In this document: piece by piece, positions 16,701-24,973 of the stretch | How the letters are laid out: every line of letters begins with the position of its first letter | Numbering within the stretch: the first letter of the stretch is position 1 | From: Pseudarthrobacter defluvii | GTDB taxonomy: Bacteria > Actinomycetota > Actinomycetes > Actinomycetales > Micrococcaceae | Reading direction: 5' to 3' | Length of the DNA: 64,000 nucleotides | Assembly: GCF_030816725.1 (NCBI RefSeq) | Contig: NZ_JAUSYG010000001.1 | Span: forward strand, 2,914,001-2,978,000 | Notes under the pieces: generated by a model | What the model was told of the DNA's origin: nothing | The model's input: only the letters and a program-made list of their open reading frames with translations | The model's database searches: none | Program-made: the position numbers and the translations under genes

Positions 16701-17424
16701 TCTGGTCCACCTCGTCCCCGAAAAATTCCACGCGGATGGGGTGGTCCTCCGTGGGCGGGAAGACGTCGATGATGCCGCCGCGGACAGCGAACTCGCCGCG
16801 GTGGGTCACCATGTCCACCCGCGCATAGGCGGCGTCCGCGAGGCTCTTCACGACGCTGGTGAAGGGGACGTCCTGGCCCACTCCCAGCGTGACGGGCACC
16901 AGGTCACCCAGCCCTGCCACCACCGGCTGGACCACGGCGCGGACGGGCGCGACGACGACGCGCAGCCGGCCCGCCGTCGAACTTTCCGGATGTGCCAGCC
17001 GGCGCAGCACGGACAGCCTGCGGCCCACCGTGTCCGAGCGCGGCGAAAGCCGCTCATGCGGGAGGGTCTCCCAGCTGGGGAACTCAGCCACCGAATCCGC
17101 CGGCAGGTAGGCCCGCAGGGCTGCGGACAGGTCTTCGGCCTCGCGGCCGGTGGCCGTCACAGCCAGCACCACGCCCGGCTCGGCGCCATCGGAGGCAGCC
17201 GCAAGCCCGTCCGCCATCTCCGCCAGCAGGACCGCGCGAAGGCCTGCGGGGGCGCTGATCTGGTAATCCTGCCCACGGACGGCAAACCCACGGGCGGCCT
17301 CGGCACGGACGCGGGCGAACGTCGTCTCCGGTTCAAGGGCGCGGCGGAGTCCGTCCAGCGTCGGAAGCGCGGCGGACTTGCCGGTGCTGGATGTGCCGGC
17401 GGCGGACTGGCCGGGAAGACTCAT
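13732..17424 (-). CDS. mfd: Transcription-repair coupling factor
   Basis: 1230 residues, full length. It displaces RNA polymerase stalled at DNA lesions and recruits UvrA. The N-terminal UvrB-like part covers about residues 1-480. The CarD-like RNA polymerase interaction domain begins near 545 (HVVHEQHGIGRFVEL). The RecG-like translocase follows, with Walker A GDVGYGKTEIA (Lys709), Walker B DEEQRFGV near 804 and the RGRVGR motif, then the C-terminal TRCF domain. I chose the ATG at 17424 because CAGGAG lies eight bases upstream; the ATG at 17448 has no ribosome binding site. A DUF457 gene follows six bases after the stop. Confidence 0.96.
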   Translation of the reverse strand: MSLPGQSAAGTSSTGKSAALPTLDGLRRALEPETTFARVRAEAARGFAVRGQDYQISAPAGLRAVLLAEMADGLAAASDGAEPGVVLAVTATGREAEDLSAALRAYLPADSVAEFPSWETLPHERLSPRSDTVGRRLSVLRRLAHPESSTAGRLRVVVAPVRAVVQPVVAGLGDLVPVTLGVGQDVPFTSVVKSLADAAYARVDMVTHRGEFAVRGGIIDVFPPTEDHPIRVEFFGDEVDQMRWFAVADQRSLSAPGIHHPTELHAPPCREILITPSVMSRAATLKAQLPAAADMLEKIAGGIAVEGMESLAPVLVDAMVPFVDQLPADSIAVVIEPEKVRTRAHDLAATNEEFLEAAWSTASDGGAAPLDLSSQASAALHSASFRSLAETRGSALGHGVSWWSITSLAQDAELLPEIDVLNLHAREPRGYQGDVAEMMDFIGSHVRDQWRIVVATEGPGPAQRLAELFHENDIPCARVDSLDHEPQPGIIEVTTAAVGRGFVLDALKLGLLTEADLLGRTSAGSTKDMRKMPSKRRNAVDPLQLVAGDHVVHEQHGIGRFVELIQRKVAGGGDGVREYLVLEYAPSKRGAPGDRLFVPTDQLDQVTRYVGGDTPVLSKMGGADWASTKSKARKAVKEIAGELIRLYSARMASRGHAFGPDTPWQRELEEAFPYVETPDQLTTINEVKADMEREIPMDRLVSGDVGYGKTEIAVRAAFKAVQDGKQVAVLVPTTLLAQQHYETFTERFSGFPLRVKPLSRFQSAKESKETAEGVKSGAVDVVIGTHRLLSKDFEFKDLGLVIVDEEQRFGVEHKEALKKMRTNVDVLAMSATPIPRTLEMSLTGIRETSTLATPPEERHPVLTYVGPYTDKQTSAAIRRELMREGQVFLVHNRVSTIERTAAKIRELVPEARVEVAHGKMSESRLEQIIVDFWERRFDVLVCTTIIETGLDISNANTLIVDGADKYGLSQLHQLRGRVGRGRERAYAYFLYPSEKPLGEVALERLKAVAAHNELGAGMQLAMKDLEIRGAGNLLGGEQSGHIQGVGFDLYIRLVGEAVADFRGEAEEKAAEMKIELPVNAHLPHDYVPGERLRLEAYRKLAAALTDEAIDEVQAELVDRYGELPLPAQNLVAVARFRVAAREAGLSDVALQGNFIKFSPATLPESKTMRLNRMYPGSQTKPALDAVLIPKPKTARIGGRDLQDAEILEWANGVIRNIFSDAPLAAPAVSG

Positions 17425-17629
17425 GGCGGAAGCTCCTGTGGTGTTCATGAAGACAAGCAGGCAACGCGAAAACCCGAAATTCGCTGCGAATCCCGGGTAC
17501 TCCCAGCCTACCGCGCAGGAATGACATGCCCGCGCGGCACCATCTGCGTGGGAATACCTCTAGGCTGGCAGGGCTGAGCCATTCCCGCGGCCTTCCTCGC
17601 CGCAGCGGCCGTCCGGAGGGGCCGCCGCT

Positions 17630-17699
17630 TCGAACCACCGGAGACGAACAGGGCAGTACGAAGACGCCGGTACGAACACGGCAGGACGAACAGGAGCCA
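17630..17699 (+). repeat. Five 14-bp direct repeats before the DUF2867 gene
   Basis: Units begin at 17630, 17644, 17658, 17672 and 17686, each starting (A/T)CGAA: TCGAACCACCGGAG, ACGAACAGGGCAGT, ACGAAGACGCCGGT, ACGAACACGGCAGG, ACGAACAGGAGCCA. The last unit contains the Shine-Dalgarno sequence of the gene at 17702. A 14-base period is not a multiple of three, so it is not protein repeat sequence. Confidence 0.75.
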
Positions 17700-17701
17700 G
17701 T

Positions 17702-19207
17702 ATGACCGACATGAGTTCCCAGCCATCGCCGAAGACCGTGCTTGTCACCGGCGCCACCGGCTACATCGGCGGGCGGCTGGTGCCGAGGCTGCTGGAGGCG
17801 GGCCACAAGGTAAAGGTGCTGGTCCGCTCCCCTGACAAGATCGCCGGGGTGCCATGGCGGGACAAAGTGGACGTGGTGGAAAGCAGCCTCGACGACGGCG
17901 GGGCCCTCCGCGAAGCCCTGGCCGGCGTCGACGTCTTCTACTACCTGGTGCACTCCATGGCCGCGGGGGCGGGATTCGAGGCGAAGGAAAAGGCAATGGC
18001 TGCCACGGCCGCGGACGCCGCAGCCGCAGCGGGCGTCGACCGTATCGTCTATCTGGGCGGACTGCACCCCCGGGGTGTGGAGCTTTCCACGCATATGCGG
18101 TCGCGCGAAGCGGTGGGCAAGGTCTTCCTCGACAGCCCGGTGGACTCCGTCGTGTTCCAGGCCGGCGTGGTGATCGGGTCCGGCTCGGCATCGTTCGAGA
18201 TGATCCGCCACCTCTCCGAAACACTGCCGCTGATGCCGGCGCCCAGCTGGGTGCGCAACCGGATTGAGGCGATCGCGGTCCGGGATGTCCTGTACTACCT
18301 GGTGTCCGCCGCGTCGCTGGAGGGCGGAATCAACCGCACCTTCGACATCGGTTGCCGGCAGGTGCTGACGTACGCGGGCATGATGCAGGAGTACGCCGCG
18401 GAAGCGGGCCTGCCGTACCGGGTGGTGCTGGCGCTGCCGGTCCCGGCACCCAAGCTCGCAGGCATGTGGGTGGCCCTGACCACGCCGATCCCCCTCTCCA
18501 TGGCCGTGCCCCTGGTGCAGTCGCTGCAGCATGACGCGGTGTCCAACGAGCACGATATCGACCGGTACATTCCGCAGCCCGACGGCGGCCTGACCCCCTA
18601 CCGGACAGCGGTGGCCCTGGCGCTCGGCAAGGAACGGGACGGCCAGGTGGAGACTACGTGGGCCAGCGCCGGCGCGGACTCCGATCCCCTTCCCAGCGAC
18701 CCCGAGTGGGCGGGGCACAAGGTGTACATCGACGAACGGACGTTCCACGGCGACGTGGATCCCGCCCATGTCTGGACCATCATCGAAGGCATCGGCGGGC
18801 GCAACGGCTGGTATTCCCTGCCCCTGGCCTGGCAGGTCCGGGGCTGGCTGGACAAGCTCACCGGCGGCGCAGGCCTGCTCCGCGGCCGCCGGCACCCGCA
18901 CACACTGGTGGCGGGGGAAGTAGTGGACTGGTGGCGGGTGGAGAAGATCGAACACGGCAGCCTGCTGCGGCTCCGGGCGGAGATGCGCGCGCCGGGACGG
19001 GCCTGGCTGGAACTGTCCGTGGAGCCCGACGGCGGGGGCAGCCGCTACCGGCAGCGCGCCATCTTCTTCCCCAAGGGCCTGAGCGGACGGCTTTACTGGC
19101 TCGCCGTGCTTCCCTTCCACAGCCTGATCTTCCCGGCCATGGCGCGCAACATCACCACGGCCGCGCAGAAACTTGCCGATGCGGACCGGGCCGAGCTGAC
19201 CCCGTAG
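17702..19207 (+). CDS. NAD(P)-dependent epimerase-like protein with DUF2867 domain
   Basis: 501 residues. Residues about 10-300 are an extended/atypical SDR fold with the nucleotide loop VTGATGYIGG at 15-24, YYLVHSM and VYLGGLHP. Residues about 335-495 are a DUF2867 (SRPBCC-like) domain ending FPKGLSGRLYWLAVLPFH, probably a ligand-binding cavity. This two-domain protein is common in actinobacteria, often near photolyase or carotenoid genes, but its substrate is not established. The ATG has AGGAG five bases upstream. The start region carries the 14-bp repeats. Divergent from mfd. Confidence 0.82.
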   Translation: MTDMSSQPSPKTVLVTGATGYIGGRLVPRLLEAGHKVKVLVRSPDKIAGVPWRDKVDVVESSLDDGGALREALAGVDVFYYLVHSMAAGAGFEAKEKAMAATAADAAAAAGVDRIVYLGGLHPRGVELSTHMRSREAVGKVFLDSPVDSVVFQAGVVIGSGSASFEMIRHLSETLPLMPAPSWVRNRIEAIAVRDVLYYLVSAASLEGGINRTFDIGCRQVLTYAGMMQEYAAEAGLPYRVVLALPVPAPKLAGMWVALTTPIPLSMAVPLVQSLQHDAVSNEHDIDRYIPQPDGGLTPYRTAVALALGKERDGQVETTWASAGADSDPLPSDPEWAGHKVYIDERTFHGDVDPAHVWTIIEGIGGRNGWYSLPLAWQVRGWLDKLTGGAGLLRGRRHPHTLVAGEVVDWWRVEKIEHGSLLRLRAEMRAPGRAWLELSVEPDGGGSRYRQRAIFFPKGLSGRLYWLAVLPFHSLIFPAMARNITTAAQKLADADRAELTP

Positions 19208-19250
19208 GATGTTGGAGGCTTAATTCATCTCCCACGTCCCAGGAGGACCC

Positions 19251-19748
19251 ATGGCGCTGAGCGCAACCACCACCCTTCCGCATCCCGTTGACAGTGTTGC
19301 CGCTGTGCTGGTGAACGAGGACTTCCAGCGCCACGTCAGCCAGCTGGTGGGCGGCAGCCTGGAGTCCTTCACCCTTGACGGCGACATCGCAGGGGCGTTC
19401 AACACCACCTCGGTGCGCACCCTTCCCACCACCCGGCTGCCCGAATTCGCGCGGAAATTCGTGGGCGAGCACCTCAAGGTGACCCAGGTGGAGAGCTGGG
19501 AAGCCCCCGGCGCGGACGGCTCACGCCAGAGCAACATCTCGCTGAAGATCGCCGGTGCCCCCGTGGATGTCACCGCCGTCCAGCGGCTCGTGGCCGACGC
19601 CGGCGGAACCCGCGTGGAGCTTGAAGGCGCAGTCAAGTCCTCCGTACCGTTCCTGGGCGGCAAGATCGCCGATGCTGCCGAACCCATGGTGGCCAAGGCA
19701 CTGAACCTGCAGGCCGCGCAGGCCCAGGCCTGGCTGGAAAGCCACTAG
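19251..19748 (+). CDS. DUF2505 family protein
   Basis: 165 residues of the actinobacterial DUF2505 family, related to START/SRPBCC lipid-binding folds. The N-terminal TTLPHPVDSVAAVLVNEDFQRH and the C-terminal SSVPFLGGKIADAAEPMV are family hallmarks as I recall them. There is no signal or membrane segment. CAGGAGGA lies about four bases before the ATG. No biochemical function is known. It follows the DUF2867 gene by 43 bases, and a small membrane protein starts three bases after its stop. Confidence 0.82.
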   Translation: MALSATTTLPHPVDSVAAVLVNEDFQRHVSQLVGGSLESFTLDGDIAGAFNTTSVRTLPTTRLPEFARKFVGEHLKVTQVESWEAPGADGSRQSNISLKIAGAPVDVTAVQRLVADAGGTRVELEGAVKSSVPFLGGKIADAAEPMVAKALNLQAAQAQAWLESH

Positions 19749-19751
19749 CCC

Positions 19752-19973
19752 ATGCAGCTTCCCGTCTTCGCCGCACTGGTCCTCGTCGTTGCCGGCATCT
19801 GGTCGCTGGTGGTCTGGCCGCAGTTCCTGCGCCGGGTCATGAAGGATCCGCGCGCACGCGACGCCGCCGGCAAGGCAACGAAGTTCCTGACCGTCCATGT
19901 GGTGCTGGTGAGCATCTCCATGGTGCTGGGGCTCGCCACCGCAGTGATCGGCGTCCTCGGCCTGCTGGGCTGA
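19752..19973 (+). CDS. SCO4848-family small membrane protein
   Basis: 73 residues with two hydrophobic segments (about 4-22 and 46-72) separated by a basic loop containing WPQFLRRVMKDPRARD. This is the pattern of the actinobacterial SCO4848 family of unknown function. It begins three bases after the DUF2505 stop without its own ribosome binding site, so translation is probably coupled. A strong terminator follows. Confidence 0.75.
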   Translation: MQLPVFAALVLVVAGIWSLVVWPQFLRRVMKDPRARDAAGKATKFLTVHVVLVSISMVLGLATAVIGVLGLLG

Positions 19974-20006
19974 CCTGCCCCGCCAAGCTGGGCGTTTCCG
20001 CACGAA

Positions 20007-20052
20007 AAGAAGCCCGTGTCTTCCTCCTGCTGGAGGAAGACCCGGGCTTCTT
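20007..20052. terminator. Long bidirectional terminator
   Basis: A roughly 20-bp stem with one mismatch (20007-20027 with 20032-20052, short loop) starts AAGAAGCCCG and ends CGGGCTTCTT, between the SCO4848-family gene and the stop of sufU. Confidence 0.85.
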
Positions 20053-20062
20053 GCTGTCTGTG

Positions 20063-20512
20063 TCAGGCCGCCTGGTTGAGGGCGTCCTCGGCGGCGACCC
20101 AGGAGATCATGGCGCACTTGACCCTGGCGGCGTAGCGGGCCACTCCCTCGAACGCCGCCGCGTCGCCCAGCAGTTCGGGGTCGGCGTGGACCTTGCCCCG
20201 GGAGCGCAGTACCTCCCGGAAGCTGTCGATGACCTCGTGCAGTTCGGCCACTGTCATGCCCTCGGCGAGGTCGGTGAGGACCGACGCGGAGGCCATGGAG
20301 ATGGAGCAGCCCGCCCCGTCCCAGGCAACCTGCGCCACCTTGCCGTCCTGCACCGCAAGGCGGAGGGTCACCTCGTCGCCGCACACCGGGTTGAGCTGGT
20401 GTGACTGACCGGTGGAGCTGCCGTGGGGCGCGTCGACGGCGGCGAGCCCGCTGCCGTGCCGGGCTTTGGAATGGTCCAGGATGATCTGCTGGTACAGCTG
20501 GTCAAGACTCAT
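20063..20512 (-). CDS. sufU: Fe-S cluster assembly protein SufU
   Basis: 149 residues, IscU-like fold. It receives sulfur from SufS (a zinc-dependent sulfurtransferase role in Gram-positives). The three conserved cysteines are Cys44 (NPVCGDEV), Cys69 (GAGCSISMAS) and Cys133 (VKCAMISW), with Asp46 as the zinc ligand. The 18-20 residue insertion typical of SufU versus IscU is present between the second and third cysteine. It lies 22 bases downstream of sufS in the same operon. The rest of the suf genes are not in this window. Confidence 0.93.
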   Translation of the reverse strand: MSLDQLYQQIILDHSKARHGSGLAAVDAPHGSSTGQSHQLNPVCGDEVTLRLAVQDGKVAQVAWDGAGCSISMASASVLTDLAEGMTVAELHEVIDSFREVLRSRGKVHADPELLGDAAAFEGVARYAARVKCAMISWVAAEDALNQAA

Positions 20513-20534
20513 GGTGTCAACTTTCGTGTTCGCG

Positions 20535-21860
20535 CTAGGCGCGGAAGTAGGCCCGGACGCCGGCCACGGCCTCGAGGAAGCGGTCCACGTCGTCGGTGGT
20601 GTTGTAGAGGTAGGCGCTGGCCCGGGTAGTGGCGGTCAGCCCAAGCCGGCGGTGCAGGGGCTGGGCGCAGTGGTGTCCCACGCGGACGGCAATCCCCCGG
20701 GAGTCCAGGAACTGCCCCACGTCATGGGCGTGGACACCCTCGACGTCGAACGCGGCAAGGCCGATCCGTTCCTTCCCGGCCGCCGGTCCCAGGACCCTGA
20801 TGCCAGGAATGCTCTCCAGCCCCGCCACCATGCGCTGGCCCAGTTCGGCCTCCCACCGGTGGATGCGGTCGAGGCCGGTTTCGGTGAGGTAGTTCGCGGC
20901 TGCAGCCATGGCAACTGCCTGGGAGATGCGCTGGGTGCCGGCTTCGAACCGCTGGGGCGCCGGAAGGTACTCGGCCCGATCCATGGTGACGGTGGTGATC
21001 ATCGATCCACCGGTCAGGAACGGCGGCAGGATGTCCAGCAGCTCCTGCCGGCCGTAGAGCACCCCGATGCCGGTGGGGGCCAGCATCTTGTGGCCCGAAA
21101 AGACCGCGAAGTCAACGCCGAGATCCTTGACGTCCAACGGGAGGTGCGGAGCGGACTGGCAGGCGTCCAGCACCACCAGGGCGCCTGCGGCACGGCCGAG
21201 GGCTGTCAGGTCCTTCACCGGATTGATGACCCCCAGGACGTTGGAGGCGTGGGTGAAGGCCAGGACCTTGGTGCGCGGGCCGATGACAGCCGCGGCCTGG
21301 TCCATGCGGAGGCTGCCCTCATCGTCGATGGGGATGTAGCGGAGCGTGGCCCCGGTACGGAACGCCAGTTCCTGCCAGGGAATGAGGTTGGCGTGGTGCT
21401 CCATTTCGGTCACCACAATCTCGTCGCCCGGGTTCAGGGCCAGGTCCTTGAGCCGCTGGTCACCACGCCCCTGGGCGGCCCACAAGCCGGCGTTGGACAG
21501 TGAATAGGAAAGGAGGTTCAGTCCTTCGGTGGCGTTGGATGTCCAAATGGTTTCCGCGTAGTCGGCGCCGATGAAGTCGGCAATGGTTTGCCTGGCGTCT
21601 TCGAAGACCTCCGTGGCCTCCACTGCAAGATGGTGGGCCCCACGGTGAACAGCGGCGTTGCGCTGCTCGTAGAATTCCTGCTCGGCTTCGATGACGCTCA
21701 CGGGGTTTTGGGATGTGGCGCCGGAATCGAGGTAGACCAGCGGTTGTCCGTTGACCAGTTGGTTAAGGACCGGGAAGTCATTGCGGATGCGCAGCACCTC
21801 GGCGTTGTCCATGACAGGTACGGCACGTTCCAGTGTGGCTGGCGTTGATACTACGGCCAA
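20535..21860 (-). CDS. sufS: Cysteine desulfurase SufS
   Basis: 441 residues from a TTG start at 21860, chosen because AAGGAG lies six bases upstream; an ATG at 21812 has no ribosome binding site. The frame stays open upstream to 22361, but that stretch is intergenic. PLP-dependent fold type I: PLP lysine Lys258 in FSGHKMLAPTG, catalytic Cys398 in RVGHHCAQPLHRR, and DSGATSQNP at the N-terminus. It removes sulfur from cysteine as persulfide and hands it to SufU, encoded next in the operon. Its promoter should lie in the structured 470-bp region upstream. Confidence 0.93.
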   Translation of the reverse strand: MAVVSTPATLERAVPVMDNAEVLRIRNDFPVLNQLVNGQPLVYLDSGATSQNPVSVIEAEQEFYEQRNAAVHRGAHHLAVEATEVFEDARQTIADFIGADYAETIWTSNATEGLNLLSYSLSNAGLWAAQGRGDQRLKDLALNPGDEIVVTEMEHHANLIPWQELAFRTGATLRYIPIDDEGSLRMDQAAAVIGPRTKVLAFTHASNVLGVINPVKDLTALGRAAGALVVLDACQSAPHLPLDVKDLGVDFAVFSGHKMLAPTGIGVLYGRQELLDILPPFLTGGSMITTVTMDRAEYLPAPQRFEAGTQRISQAVAMAAAANYLTETGLDRIHRWEAELGQRMVAGLESIPGIRVLGPAAGKERIGLAAFDVEGVHAHDVGQFLDSRGIAVRVGHHCAQPLHRRLGLTATTRASAYLYNTTDDVDRFLEAVAGVRAYFRA

Positions 21861-22332
21861 AACAAACTCCTTGGGCTGCCAATGTCTGACACCCAATTGT
21901 CCCACACACGGCTGTGGCGGCCGCCCGGAAGGGGCAGCCGCCACCGCTGCCCCGGGCTTCAGCCGAGGGAGCAGAGGGCCGGCGACGGCTGGGGGGAGAG
22001 TCTCGGTCTCAGAAAGACTCTGACGTCGCCGGCCCCGTCTATGCCCGGTCCATGGGACCGGAAATTGAAAGGGCCTCAATGTCCTGTTCGGCTGCTCCGC
22101 GGCTTCCAGCCTGCCGCTTTGCTTTGCCTCCTTAAGTAAAGCCCGTGGTGTCGCCGCGTACACGAGTAGGGTGTACTCGAATCCCGGCGGCGGCACTACC
22201 GGGCCGCGCTGAAGCGCCACCTGCGGGAAGCGGATGAGGCCGGCAGGGGTACCCGCTGCCACGACGGCAGCGGGGTTCGGCAGCAGGCAGGACCTCCGGG
22301 CAAGAGCGCCGGGGGTTGCTTGGACGCCGGGC
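21861..22332 (-). other. 470-bp non-coding region with several hairpins upstream of sufS
   Basis: No convincing gene in either strand. It holds a 12-bp stem (21976-21987 with 22024-22035) enclosing a second 7-bp stem (AGAGTCT 21997-22003 with AGACTCT 22015-22021). Two smaller hairpins also occur: CCGGTCC-ATG-GGACCGG (22045-22061) and CGAGTA-GGGTG-TACTCG (22163-22179). The large one may end the upstream regulator transcript or act in the sufS leader. Confidence 0.55.
21976..22035. terminator. Nested hairpin, possible terminator or leader structure
   Basis: GGGCCGGCGACG (21976-21987) pairs perfectly with CGTCGCCGGCCC (22024-22035); the 36-base interior forms a second 7-bp stem. It lies 116 bases before the sufS start on the minus strand. 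The branched form is unlike the simple terminators elsewhere in the window. Confidence 0.5.
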
Positions 22333-24921
22333 CTACTTTGGCAGTGCCGACTCCAGCTCATCGCGGCTGCGGACCCCGAGCTTGACGTAGGTTCGGTACA
22401 GGTGGCCTTCCACGGTCCGGACCGAAACCATCAGCCGCTGCGCAATCTCCCGGTCGGTGAGGCCCTGCACCGCCAGTTCGACGATGTCCTGCTCCCGCCG
22501 GGTGAGGCGGACGGTGGGTGCTGCTGCGATGAACCGGCCTTCCCGGAACCGCTCCCCCAGTTCGTGGTCGCACTTCTCGCGCTGCGCAACGGCCTGGCGG
22601 GACCGGCGGCGTTCCCCGGCCTGCTCAAGTACGGTGCTGGCACGGGCATAGGCTTCCCGGGCGAGATTGACGAAGCCTGCCTCCTCCAGCGAGACAGCCG
22701 TCGTCATGAGGGTGTCGCCATCGGCGTTTTCCCATGCGGTGGCCAGGGTCAGCAGCGCTTCCGCCCAGCGGCCTTCCACGCCCGTGGCCGTTGCCTGGAC
22801 CATGGGAACCACTGAGGGGTCCCCCAGATCCCAGCACATGGCCAGGACTTCAAGAAGGTTTCCGGTCCGCGCGGAGGCATCCGTGGTGGTCATCAATGTC
22901 TGCAGGGCAGCCAGGCCTTTGCCGTCGCGGGCCAGGTATTCAGCGGCCGCTGCCCCGTAGGCCTGGGCCAGGAGATCGTGCGGGGGCCAGCCGGCGTCGG
23001 CGTCTTTGTGGTCCTGTTCCAGGCGTTTGGCCTGCTCTGCATCACCAAGCCGGGCAGCTGCATAAAACCCAAGGGCAGTGCTAAAGCGGTACAACTGCAG
23101 GGGGTCGTTAAGCCTCAGCGCTTCCACTGCCGGCAGCAGGACCTGGTAGGCGCGTTCCATCCTTCCCTGCCGCAGCAGCGAGTAGCCCTGAAGCAGCTGC
23201 AGGCTGCCGTTGAAGGTGGCCGCGCCGGGGGCATGCCCGGCGGCGTAGTGGTTGATTTCCCGTTCTGCCGACTCCCATTCGCCCATGGCCAGGTAATCGG
23301 TAACGAGCCTTCCCAGCACGAACTCGGGAAAGAAAAAAAGGCTGCCTTCCAGCGGTGGAAGCTCCGAGGCTGCGAACAGGGCGGCCTCCAGCCCCTGGAC
23401 AGGCCGCCCCGCTGAAGCAAGGGCATGGGCCAGGAGGCCCTCAGCCAACGCACGCAGCGGTTCTCCCCCGACGTCAGCGGGAGGCCCCTTACGGATCCTC
23501 TCCAGTGCGTCGTTCAGCGCCTGGACGCTCACCTCCGCTCCCAGCTGGAGGAGGTGCAGGAGTTCGGCCTGCCAGCTCTTCCCGCTGCCATCGGCTACGT
23601 GCTTTTCAATGTCCTCGGCCACCACAGCCAGCGGGTGGCCAATGGCCTGATGCGCCGAGACCCTGAGCAGCAGCACGGCGGGGCCCTGGGCGTCGTCGGC
23701 AAGCGGGAGCCAGCATTCATCAAGGAGGGAAGCGGCCTCCGCATAAGCGCCGTCGTTGTACAGCGCACGCGCCTGGATCGCCTGGGCCAGGGGAACCAGC
23801 GCGGGTTGGCGGATCCGTGCTGCGATGGTGCGTGCACTGTGGTTGTGGAACCGAAGCAGGGCCTCCCTGGCCGCCGCAAGCATCTCGTCATCGCTGACCC
23901 TGACCCCACATTCAAGGGCCCACTCCACGGACCGCAGCCTGCCCTCTCCCTGCAGCAGGGTGGGCTCCTGGTGCGCCTTGACCTTCTCGAGCAGCTGCAG
24001 GCTGCGGGAGACCGAAACCGTGTTCCTGATGGCCCCGGCGAAGAGCCCGTTCCACAGGGAAAGCTCGGCCGGGATGCCAGGTGCTTCGACGATCATCTGC
24101 TGGTCCAGCAGTGACCGGACCACTGCTGCGCCGCTGATGTCTTCGATGACTTTCCTGCCTACCGGGCCGGCCAGGGCAATGAGCTTCAGGGCTTCCTGCT
24201 CCTCAGGCCCCCGCCGCAGGTGGTCTTTGGCAACCACAGATGCGAGCCGTACCCCGTCACTGGGCAGGGAGCCGAGGAGCATCCAGATTCCGTTGCGCTT
24301 GACCAGGACGCCCGCTTCTGCGGAGTCATGGAGCACGGCATCAAGGATCCGGGGATTCCCGCCGGTCGCATTCCAGATGGCATCCACTGTGGCACCGGGG
24401 ACGGTCCCGTCAAGGGCGTGCGCCAGGACCTCTTCGATTTGGTCACGGTTGAGGGGGCGCAGGTCTACACGTTCGGCAAGGCCGTCGTACCAGAGCTGGT
24501 CGAGCGGCTGCGGCAGGCCCGGGCGGGGCCGGGCCGCCGCAACCACTGTGGCCCATCCGGCCGAGATCACGTCAGCCAGCACGCCGGCGGAAGCGTCATC
24601 CAGATGATGGGCATCGTCAACTGTGAGCAGGACGGATCCGCTCTTGCCGGCCTTCAATTTTTCAAAGTATGACCACATGGACCGGAGCACCGCCACGGGC
24701 GACACGGACTCCTCAGCGGTGAGCTCGCCCGTATAGGGCGTCAGGACCCCGAACGGAACGCCTGCCAAGGCGGAGCTGGCGTGGATCCGCATAATGTTCA
24801 TGCTGCCGGCAAGGCGCTCTGTCACGGCGTCGGTCACGGCAGATTTGCCGATGCCCGCGCCCGCCATAATGAAGACGGCCCGGTGGTTTCCGTTGTGGAG
24901 AATAGCGCAGATGCGCTCCAC
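22333..24921 (-). CDS. Large LuxR-type ATPase regulator (LAL family), downstream copy
   Basis: 862 residues from the GTG at 24921. AAA/STAND-type N-terminal ATPase with Walker A AGAGIGKS at residues 20-27 and Walker B LLTVDDAHHLDD, a long TPR-like helical middle, and a C-terminal LuxR helix-turn-helix (LTRREQDIVELAVQGLTD, ending RSRDELESALPK). Such proteins are ATP- and ligand-gated transcription activators. The start is uncertain. Family-like sequence (HRLLTGRREPVERICAIL) continues in frame upstream of 24921 to a stop at 24988-24990, with no ATG, GTG or TTG. A CTG at 24987 has AAGGGG eight bases before it. It is a tandem paralogue of the next gene and lies directly downstream of it. Confidence 0.85.
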   Translation of the reverse strand: MERICAILHNGNHRAVFIMAGAGIGKSAVTDAVTERLAGSMNIMRIHASSALAGVPFGVLTPYTGELTAEESVSPVAVLRSMWSYFEKLKAGKSGSVLLTVDDAHHLDDASAGVLADVISAGWATVVAAARPRPGLPQPLDQLWYDGLAERVDLRPLNRDQIEEVLAHALDGTVPGATVDAIWNATGGNPRILDAVLHDSAEAGVLVKRNGIWMLLGSLPSDGVRLASVVAKDHLRRGPEEQEALKLIALAGPVGRKVIEDISGAAVVRSLLDQQMIVEAPGIPAELSLWNGLFAGAIRNTVSVSRSLQLLEKVKAHQEPTLLQGEGRLRSVEWALECGVRVSDDEMLAAAREALLRFHNHSARTIAARIRQPALVPLAQAIQARALYNDGAYAEAASLLDECWLPLADDAQGPAVLLLRVSAHQAIGHPLAVVAEDIEKHVADGSGKSWQAELLHLLQLGAEVSVQALNDALERIRKGPPADVGGEPLRALAEGLLAHALASAGRPVQGLEAALFAASELPPLEGSLFFFPEFVLGRLVTDYLAMGEWESAEREINHYAAGHAPGAATFNGSLQLLQGYSLLRQGRMERAYQVLLPAVEALRLNDPLQLYRFSTALGFYAAARLGDAEQAKRLEQDHKDADAGWPPHDLLAQAYGAAAAEYLARDGKGLAALQTLMTTTDASARTGNLLEVLAMCWDLGDPSVVPMVQATATGVEGRWAEALLTLATAWENADGDTLMTTAVSLEEAGFVNLAREAYARASTVLEQAGERRRSRQAVAQREKCDHELGERFREGRFIAAAPTVRLTRREQDIVELAVQGLTDREIAQRLMVSVRTVEGHLYRTYVKLGVRSRDELESALPK

Positions 24922-24973
24922 CGGCTCCCGGCGGCCGGTCAGGAGCCGGTGCGCCGCCGCCTGCTTGTGGCCA

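Noticed and set aside
22141..22195. tRNA-like T-arm (CTCGAATCCC) upstream of sufS
   Set aside because: The flanking bases do not form a T stem or an acceptor stem, so no cloverleaf is possible.
21861..22361. 167-residue N-terminal extension of SufS
   Set aside because: The region is intergenic with hairpins, and a Shine-Dalgarno sequence marks the TTG at 21860.
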